From: Actinacidiphila glaucinigra
GTDB taxonomy: Bacteria; Actinomycetota; Actinomycetes; Streptomycetales; Streptomycetaceae
Reading direction: 5' to 3'
Assembly: GCF_900188405.1 (NCBI RefSeq)
Contig: NZ_FZOF01000001.1
Span: 372,001 to 436,000 of the forward strand
Length of the DNA: 64,000 nucleotides
Below, piece by piece: positions 59,141 to 64,000 of this stretch. The notes beneath the pieces are model-generated. The model was not told where the DNA came from and ran no database searches. It saw only the letters and a program-made list of their open reading frames with translations. Position 1 is the first letter of the stretch. Every line of letters starts with the position of its first letter. The position numbers and the translations under genes were made by a program.

Positions 59141-59608
59141 GTGGACAACAGGGATGTCATCGGATCGTGGATCGAGGGCCCGAAGGCCGCCGCGGAGCGG
59201 ATGGGTGTCGACTTCGGCTACCGCGGGCAGCGCCTCGGGCTGCCGCAGGACGGCCCCGGCTCGATCGCCCCGGTCGGGCGGCGCATCGCGGCCCTCTTCA
59301 TCGACTGGGGCCTGTGCGCGCTGATCGCCTACGGGCTGATCGCGCACCGTGACGCGGCCGCGGCCAATCCGTGGACCACCGTGGTCTTCGGCCTCATGAG
59401 CGTGCTGCTGCTGGGCACCATCGGCACCACTCCCGGCAAGCGCCTGCTGCGGCTGCGGGTGGTGAAGGAGGACGGCGGGCCGCTCGGGCTCGGCGCGGCG
59501 GTGCTGCGGACGCTGCTGCTCCTGCTGGTCGTCCCGGCGGTGGTCTGGGACCGCGACACCCGCGGCATGCACGACCGGGCCGTGAAGGCGGTCCAGATCC
59601 GGATGTGA
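59141..59608 (+). CDS. RDD family membrane protein
   Basis: The 155-aa protein has a soluble N-terminus (GSWIEGPKAAAERMGVDFGY) and an RDD domain with the opening PVGRRIAALFIDWGLCALIA, GTIGTTPGKRLLRLRVV, a hydrophobic helix (LRTLLLLLVVPAVVW) and closing DRDTRGMHDRAVKAV. RDD proteins sit in the membrane; function is unsettled, with sodium/proton exchange shown for some. GTG 59141 is 6 bp after a TTACCGT stretch, suggesting a leaderless mRNA. It is divergent from glnA. Confidence 0.88.
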   Translation: MDNRDVIGSWIEGPKAAAERMGVDFGYRGQRLGLPQDGPGSIAPVGRRIAALFIDWGLCALIAYGLIAHRDAAAANPWTTVVFGLMSVLLLGTIGTTPGKRLLRLRVVKEDGGPLGLGAAVLRTLLLLLVVPAVVWDRDTRGMHDRAVKAVQIRM

Positions 59609-59623
59609 CCGCGGAGCGCACGA

Positions 59624-59667
59624 CGCGAAGTGCCCCGGACGAGTCGACTCGTCCGGGGCACTTCGCG
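59624..59667. terminator. Perfect 44-bp palindromic bidirectional terminator
   Basis: Arms of 22 bp meet at GAGTC/GACTC with no mismatch; the outer part is CGCGAAGTGCCCCGG. It lies 15 bp after the RDD stop and 17 bp beyond the DUF4191 stop, serving both convergent genes. Confidence 0.88.
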
Positions 59668-59684
59668 TTCCGTTTCGTATGCGA

Positions 59685-60365
59685 TCAGCGGCCCTTCGGC
59701 ATCCGCATGCCCTTGGGGAGCGGACCCTTCGGCACCGGCATGTTGCTCATCAGGTCGCCGAGCGCCCGGAGCCGGTCGTTGACCTCGGTGACCTTCGGGC
59801 CGGGCAGGACCCGCGGCAGCTTCAGCAGGGTGGTGCGGATCTTCTTCAGCGGCACCTGGCCCTCGTCGTTGCCCACGATGAGGTCGGTGACCGGGACGTC
59901 CACGACGATGCGCGCCATCTTCTTCTTCTCGGAGGCCAGCAGGCCCTTCAACCGGTTCGGGTTGCCCTCGCCGACCAGGACGATGCCGGCCTTGCCGACC
60001 GCGCGGTGCACGACGTCCTGGCTGCGGGTCATCGCCACCGCGGGCGTCACCGACCAGCCGCGGCCGACGTTGTCCAGCACCGCCGCCGCTGCGCCGGGCT
60101 GCCCGTCCAGCTGGCCGAAGGCGGCCTTCTCGGCACGCCGTCCGAAGATGATCGCCATCGCCAGCAGGGCCAGAAGGAAGCCCAGGATGCCCGCGTAGAT
60201 GGGGTGACCGATCAAGAAGCCGATGGCGAGGATGACACCGAAGGTGACGATTCCCACAGCCGCAAGGACGAGACCGACCTTGGAGTCGACCCGCCTGGTC
60301 ATCTTGTAGGTCTGGGCGATCTGCTTGAGGCGCCCAGGGTTGCTCTCGGATGTATCCCTCGCCAT
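59685..60365 (-). CDS. DUF4191 membrane protein
   Basis: The 226-aa protein belongs to the actinobacterial DUF4191 family that commonly sits beside lipA. A basic N-terminus (GRLKQIAQTYKMTRRVDSKV) precedes two membrane helices (about 31-72, VGLVLAAVGIVTFGVILAIG and IYAGILGFLLALLAMAIIFG), then a cytosolic domain (VHRAVGKAGIVLVGEGNPNR, LLASEKKKMARIVVDVPV) and a Pro/Lys-rich tail. Function is unknown. ATG 60363-60365 starts the conserved ARDTSESNPGRLKQ. Confidence 0.9.
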   Translation of the reverse strand: MARDTSESNPGRLKQIAQTYKMTRRVDSKVGLVLAAVGIVTFGVILAIGFLIGHPIYAGILGFLLALLAMAIIFGRRAEKAAFGQLDGQPGAAAAVLDNVGRGWSVTPAVAMTRSQDVVHRAVGKAGIVLVGEGNPNRLKGLLASEKKKMARIVVDVPVTDLIVGNDEGQVPLKKIRTTLLKLPRVLPGPKVTEVNDRLRALGDLMSNMPVPKGPLPKGMRMPKGR

Positions 60366-60443
60366 GCCGCACAGGATACGTGGCCCGCGCGGCCCCGGCC
60401 CCACCGGAGGGGGTCCGCCTTTTCCGGCGGCCCCGCCGGGGCC

Positions 60444-60668
60444 CTAGAGGACGTCGCCGTGCGAGGCCCGGGAGGAGACCAGGGCGTCCATCACGTGCTG
60501 GGCGTCGCGGCGGTCCTTGGCGCGCTTGCGGTCCTCCAGGACGGCGGACCAGGCGTTGCGGCGCGCCGTCTCCTCGGCGCCGCGGAACAGGAGGTACTCC
60601 ACGGCGCGCAGCGCGCCGGCGGCGGCGCCGGGGATGGTGCTCTGGCGGTGGAGGTGTGCGGCCTGCAT
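60444..60668 (-). CDS. Small conserved actinobacterial protein, 74 aa
   Basis: The product reads QAAHLHRQSTIPGAAAGALR, then AVEYLLFRGAEETARRNAW and a charged helical tail with ARRNAWSAVLEDRKRAKDRR-like composition. ATG 60666-60668 follows GAGGGGG. The gene lies between lipA and DUF4191, a position shared with other Streptomyces from memory. It has no known domain; it is probably a small, basic, helical cytosolic protein. Confidence 0.75.
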   Translation of the reverse strand: MQAAHLHRQSTIPGAAAGALRAVEYLLFRGAEETARRNAWSAVLEDRKRAKDRRDAQHVMDALVSSRASHGDVL

Positions 60669-60906
60669 GGTGGTGTCCCCCTCAGGACGGCTCAGACGCG
60701 GTGGGATGGTCCGCTTATCCAGAGTCACCACATTGTGTTACCAGTCCGTGACCGGTCGGTCAAACCGTCGTGAAGCCCTGGCGGTGCCTTCGCGCCGTTC
60801 CCTGCCGAGGTGCCGCACGTCAGGGACGCGTCAGGGGCCCCCGGGGGGACCCCTGACGTGACGAACCGCACGTTCCGGCGGTGACCCGGAGGTCACCGCA
60901 GCGTGA
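60669..60906. other. Intergenic region downstream of lipA
   Basis: This 238-bp gap holds the promoter of the small conserved gene and the lipA terminator hairpin at 60829-60858. A moderately AT-rich block (ACCACATTGTGTTACCAGTC, 60727-60746) includes the palindrome-like CACATTGTG and may be the promoter. No further gene is seen. Confidence 0.45.
60829..60858 (-). terminator. lipA terminator hairpin
   Basis: CGTCAGGGG (60829-60837) pairs with CCCCTGACG (60850-60858), and the C-run and G-run between them extend the stem. A second upstream CACGTCAGGG can pair with the same right arm, so two alternative folds exist. It lies about 50 bp beyond the lipA stop on the minus strand. Confidence 0.7.
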
Positions 60907-61881
60907 TCAGACGGCCTGTACGGCGACGACCTCGCCGCGCTCGCCGCGGCGCTCGACGGCCTGCTGGAAGAGCCGGCCGGCCCGGTACGAGGACCGCACG
61001 AGCGGGCCCGACATGACGCCGGCGAAGCCGATCTCCTCGGCCTCCTCCTTCAGCTCCACGAACTCGTGGGGCTTCACCCAGCGCTCCACCGGGTGGTGCC
61101 GCAGGCTCGGGCGCAGGTACTGGGTGATGGTGATCAGCTCGCAGCCGGCGTCGTGCAGGTCCTGCAGCGCCTGGCTGACCTCCTCGCGCTCCTCGCCCAT
61201 GCCGAGGATGAGGTTGGACTTGGTCACCAGGCCCGCCTCGCGCGCCTTGGTGATGACCTCCAGCGAGCGCTCGTAGCGGAAGCCCGGACGGATGCGCTTG
61301 AAGATCCGCGGCACCGTCTCCACGTTGTGGGCGAGCACCTCGGGACGGGCGCCGAAGACCTCGGCGAGCTGCTCGGGGACCGCGTTGAAGTCCGGGATCA
61401 GCAGCTCGACCTTGGTGCGGCCGGCGGCCCGGTCGGCGGTCATGGCGTGGATCTGCCGCACGGTCTCGGCGTACAGCCAGGCGCCGCCGTCCTCCAGGTC
61501 GTCGCGGGCGACGCCGGTGATGGTGGCGTAGTTCAGGTCCATGGTGACGACGGACTCGCCGACGCGGCGCGGCTCGTCACGGTCGAGGGCCTGCGGCTTG
61601 CCGGTGTCGATCTGGCAGAAGTCGCAGCGCCGGGTGCACTGGTCGCCGCCGATGAGGAAGGTGGCCTCGCGGTCCTCCCAGCACTCGAAGATGTTGGGGC
61701 AGCCCGCCTCCTGGCACACCGTGTGCAGACCCTCGCGCTTCACCAGGCTGTGCAGCTCGGTGTACTCGGGACCCATCTTGGCCCGGGTCTTGATCCACTC
61801 GGGCTTGCGCTCGATGGGGGTCTGGCTGTTGCGGACCTCCAGACGCAGCATCTTGCGGCCTTCAGGCGCTACAGCGGACAC
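60907..61881 (-). CDS. lipA: Lipoyl synthase
   Basis: The 324-aa radical-SAM enzyme inserts two sulfur atoms into protein-bound octanoyl groups. The auxiliary cluster cysteines are in [14 protein letters not shown], the radical-SAM motif in [13 protein letters not shown], and the C-terminal RSSYRAG serine binds the auxiliary cluster. The GTG at 61879-61881 is the start. It follows lipB on the same strand with 39 bp between, so octanoyl transfer and sulfur insertion are encoded together. Confidence 0.97.
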   Translation of the reverse strand: MSAVAPEGRKMLRLEVRNSQTPIERKPEWIKTRAKMGPEYTELHSLVKREGLHTVCQEAGCPNIFECWEDREATFLIGGDQCTRRCDFCQIDTGKPQALDRDEPRRVGESVVTMDLNYATITGVARDDLEDGGAWLYAETVRQIHAMTADRAAGRTKVELLIPDFNAVPEQLAEVFGARPEVLAHNVETVPRIFKRIRPGFRYERSLEVITKAREAGLVTKSNLILGMGEEREEVSQALQDLHDAGCELITITQYLRPSLRHHPVERWVKPHEFVELKEEAEEIGFAGVMSGPLVRSSYRAGRLFQQAVERRGERGEVVAVQAV

Positions 61882-61920
61882 GTCCGACTCCCTCTCGAGG
61901 CTTCGTTTCCTTGGTGAACA

Positions 61921-62727
61921 TCAGCGTACGCCTGTGGATTCCGGGACGGCCCGGGGGAGCGGCTCCGCCGACTCCAGGACGCGCCGCAGGTGCTTCTCCA
62001 CCACCGGGAGGGCCTCGGAGACGGTGACCTCGCGGCCGAGTTCATTGCTCAGCGAGGCCACGCCGGCGTCCCGGATGCCGCAGGGCACGATCCGGTCGAA
62101 CCAGGTGTTGTCGGGGTTGCAGTTCAGCGCGAAGCCGTGCATCGTCACGCCCTTCGCGACGCGGATGCCGATCGCGGCGAGCTTGCGGTCCTCACGGCGC
62201 TGGCCGGCGTTGGAGGGGGCGTACTCCGGGCCCGACAGGCGGGGGTCGAACTCCTCGTCCTGCAGCCGCGGGTCGAAGTCCAGGGTCAGCCCCGGGATGA
62301 CCGGCGGACGGTCCTCGATGGGGTCGCCCAGCACCCACACGCCGCTGCGGCCCTCCACCCGGGTGGTCTCCAGGCCGAGCTCGGCGCACGCGTCGATCAG
62401 CGCCTCCTCCAGCCGGCGCACGTGCGCGACGACGTCCACCGGGCGCGGCAGCTTCAGGATCGGGTAGCCGACCAGCTGGCCCGGCCCGTGCCAGGTGATC
62501 TTGCCGCCGCGGTCCACGTCCACCACCGGGGTGCCGTCCAGCGGGCGCTCGCTGTCCTCGGTGCGGCGGCCCGCGGTGTAGACGGGCGGGTGCTCGAGCA
62601 GCAGGCACGTGTCGGGGATCTCGTCGGCGAAGCGCGCGGCGTGCACCCGGCGCTGCTCCTCCCACGCCTCCCGGTACTCCACCGCGTCCTCGCCGAAGCC
62701 CAGGTGGACGAAGCGCAGGTCACTCAC
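61921..62727 (-). CDS. lipB: Lipoyl(octanoyl) transferase
   Basis: The 268-aa enzyme moves octanoyl from acyl carrier protein to the lipoyl domain lysines. Motifs are [37 protein letters not shown], the lysine in [11 protein letters not shown] and the cysteine in [16 protein letters not shown] 62725-62727 follows AAAGGGAG. It is the first gene of lipB-lipA. The upstream 344-bp region separates it from the divergent NsdA-like gene. Confidence 0.96.
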   Translation of the reverse strand: MSDLRFVHLGFGEDAVEYREAWEEQRRVHAARFADEIPDTCLLLEHPPVYTAGRRTEDSERPLDGTPVVDVDRGGKITWHGPGQLVGYPILKLPRPVDVVAHVRRLEEALIDACAELGLETTRVEGRSGVWVLGDPIEDRPPVIPGLTLDFDPRLQDEEFDPRLSGPEYAPSNAGQRREDRKLAAIGIRVAKGVTMHGFALNCNPDNTWFDRIVPCGIRDAGVASLSNELGREVTVSEALPVVEKHLRRVLESAEPLPRAVPESTGVR

Positions 62728-63071
62728 GGCCGCTCCCTTTGTGGTCCTTTGCGGCGCTCCTCCACGCGTCAAGAGCGCCTCAGCAACTGTACGTCCGGCG
62801 GGGTGGTGTCCTGCACGGGGCCGAGGGCTTAGCACCCGGCAAAGGGCAAAGGAAGCGTTCTGCCGATATGTGGGTGCAGATTCACCCGATACGGCGAATG
62901 GGAGGCGCTCGGGTGGTGAGTGAGTCGATACAGAACGTTACATTCGCGCCGTTCTGCGGATGACCCGGCGGGCCGCGGACGGTGCACACCGCCCCGGACG
63001 CCCGCGACGCCGCACACGCCCGCACACACCCGCACACCCGCACGTCCGGAAGGCAGGGGACCGCACCACTG
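62728..63071. promoter_or_regulatory. Divergent region between lipB and the NsdA-like gene
   Basis: This 344-bp gap has a less GC-rich block at about 62850-62960 with GTTCTGCCGATATG and ACAGAACGTTACATTCGC, then GTTCTGCGG; the GTTCTG element appears in both orientations (62857, 62933 reversed, 62951). That part probably holds the promoters. Next is a CA-rich imperfect repeat (CGCACAC and ACCCGCACAC units, 63013-63042), and then the GGAAGG-type ribosome binding region of the regulator gene. Confidence 0.45.
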
Positions 63072-64000
63072 ATGTCCGACCGTTCCTCGCAGCGCCACCC
63101 GAACCGTCAACTGGCCGCTCTGATCGCCGAGGCCGGGTTCTCCAACGCCGGGCTCGCCCGCCGGGTGGACCAGCTCGGCATCGAGCACGGTCTGGACCTG
63201 CGGTACGACAAGACCTCCGTCACCCGGTGGCTGCGCGGCCAGCAGCCCCGGGGCACGACGCCCGCGCTCATCGCCGAGGTCTTCACCCGGCGGCTCGGGC
63301 GCCGGCTGTCCGCCCACGACCTCGGCCTCGACGCCGTCGCCCCCGTCTACGCGGGGCTGGAGTACGCCTCCTCCCCGGAGGAGGCCGTCGAGATCATCTC
63401 CGGGCTGTGGCGCAAGGACACCGGCAACCAGGCCGACCTCCGCAAGATCGCGTTCACCCCCGCGGGGCTCGTCGTCCCCAGCCGCGACTGGCTGATCGGC
63501 CGGGCCGACGACCGGGTGGGACGCGCCCCCGAGCCGGGCACCGTCCCGGCCGGCGCGGGCGGTCCTGGGCACGGCGCCGGCCCCGGGGCCGCGCGGCTGC
63601 CGGCGCAACGGGCGGGCGGCGGCCTCCGCGGTGCGCCCGCGCCGGTCGCGGTCGCCGCGCCCGCGGTGTTCGGCGGCACCGGCCAGCGGGTCGGCATGGG
63701 GGACATCGCCGCCCTGCGCTCCGTCGGCGAGCTCTTCCGCACCCTCGACAACGCCTACGGCGGCGGCCACGCGCGGCAGGCCCTCGTCCGCTACCTGGAG
63801 CACGAGGCCGAACCCATGCTGCGCGGCAGCTACGGCGAGACCATGGGGCGCCGCCTCTTCGCCGCGGTCGCCGACCTCACCCGGCTCGCGGGGTGGACCT
63901 CGTACGACATCGGCGCCCACGGGCTCGCCCAGCGGTACTTCGTGCAGGCCCTGCGGCTCGCGCAGGCCGCCGGGGACCGGGTCTACGGGGGGTACGTCCT
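63072..64000 (+). CDS. NsdA-like regulatory protein (partial)
   Basis: The first 309 codons are present; the gene runs off the right edge. The N-terminus (RQLAALIAEAGFSNAGLARR, VTRWLRGQQPRGTTPALIAE) is a helix-turn-helix-like region found in the Streptomyces NsdA/NsdB group of negative regulators of antibiotics and sporulation. A Gly/Ala/Pro linker (about 155-200) precedes a helical, TPR-like part (LRSVGELFRTLDNAYGGGHA, HGLAQRYFVQALRLAQAAGD). The assignment is by motif recollection. ATG 63072 follows GGACCGCACCACTG. It is divergent from lipB. Confidence 0.8.
   Translation, partial: MSDRSSQRHPNRQLAALIAEAGFSNAGLARRVDQLGIEHGLDLRYDKTSVTRWLRGQQPRGTTPALIAEVFTRRLGRRLSAHDLGLDAVAPVYAGLEYASSPEEAVEIISGLWRKDTGNQADLRKIAFTPAGLVVPSRDWLIGRADDRVGRAPEPGTVPAGAGGPGHGAGPGAARLPAQRAGGGLRGAPAPVAVAAPAVFGGTGQRVGMGDIAALRSVGELFRTLDNAYGGGHARQALVRYLEHEAEPMLRGSYGETMGRRLFAAVADLTRLAGWTSYDIGAHGLAQRYFVQALRLAQAAGDRVYGGYV

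Noticed and set aside
63013..63050. CA-rich imperfect repeats before the NsdA-like gene, considered as a CRISPR or regulatory array
   Set aside because: Units are 7-10 bp, irregular and without spacers. They look like simple-sequence drift.
1..64000. tRNA genes, IS elements, attachment sites or a biosynthetic gene cluster
   Set aside because: I looked for tRNA-like ends, transposase motifs with terminal repeats, integrase genes and PKS/NRPS modules and saw none. The window is mostly core metabolism with small accessory patches.

Overview
The window is chromosomal DNA of a Streptomyces-type actinomycete. GC content is very high, codons end almost always in G or C, GTG starts are common, several genes look leaderless, and the gene families are typical of the genus (GlnR/GlnE/GlnII nitrogen control, the malEFG-aglA locus, a GylR-like regulator, an NsdA-like regulator). 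Gene order from a glutamine synthetase-like gene end at the left edge to lipB and an NsdA-like gene at the right edge agrees, from memory, with the glnII-glnA-lipA-lipB region of the S. coelicolor core chromosome. No tRNA, rRNA, CRISPR or intact insertion sequence was seen.

Layout. 1-5089: the end of a glutamine synthetase family gene, then a patch of poorly characterised genes (two hypotheticals, a MarR-GNAT fusion with a perfect palindromic operator, a DUF6461-like protein, a zinc-ribbon protein, a PhzF-like isomerase). 5067-8653: glycerol kinase and its IclR/GylR-type regulator, separated by an array of about twelve 9-bp repeats, then a small ATP-binding anti-sigma-like protein and a double Mop (TOBE) molybdate-binding protein. 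8676-14353: a three-gene minus-strand operon (secreted phosphoesterase, MFS exporter, beta-propeller protein) and a large secreted peptidoglycan amidase. 14583-17546: glnE. 17577-29476: the maltose/maltodextrin locus, with malE-malF-malG-aglA-lacI on the plus strand and a divergent second aglA-malR pair on the minus strand, followed by a secreted alpha/beta hydrolase. 29806-35265: a giant secreted alpha-amylase/pullulanase whose first catalytic domain appears to carry an in-frame palindromic repeat. 35482-36611: a secreted TNT-domain (NAD-glycohydrolase-like) protein with a small downstream gene that is a good candidate for its immunity protein.

36696-49272: mostly single genes: acetyltransferase, a broken secreted protein, a sigma-like membrane protein, a HEAT-like protein, DUF1203, glnII with a GlnR box, a tautomerase/oxidoreductase pair, an MDR oxidoreductase, uppP and corA. 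49299-55940: a catabolic operon that fits 4-hydroxyproline degradation (three-part FAD/[2Fe-2S] dehydrogenase, DHDPS-family deaminase, proline racemase/hydroxyproline epimerase, GntR regulator, FhuF-like protein), containing a 185-bp-offset partial duplication. 56086-64000: a methyltransferase, a SRPBCC protein, glnA with a GlnR box, an RDD protein, DUF4191, a small conserved protein, lipA, lipB and the start of an NsdA-like regulator.

How the parts connect. Nitrogen: the GlnA and GlnII synthetases share 38-bp GlnR-type boxes, and GlnE is the adenylyltransferase that would modify GlnA at the Tyr of its DLYELAPEE motif. Starch: the amylase/pullulanase cuts glucans outside the cell, MalEFG imports the maltodextrins (its ATPase, normally MsiK, is not here), the two AglA-type enzymes split them inside, and CTTGC-type repeats upstream of malE and of the amylase gene suggest common control by the MalR paralogues. 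Convergent gene pairs are separated by strong, often perfect hairpins.
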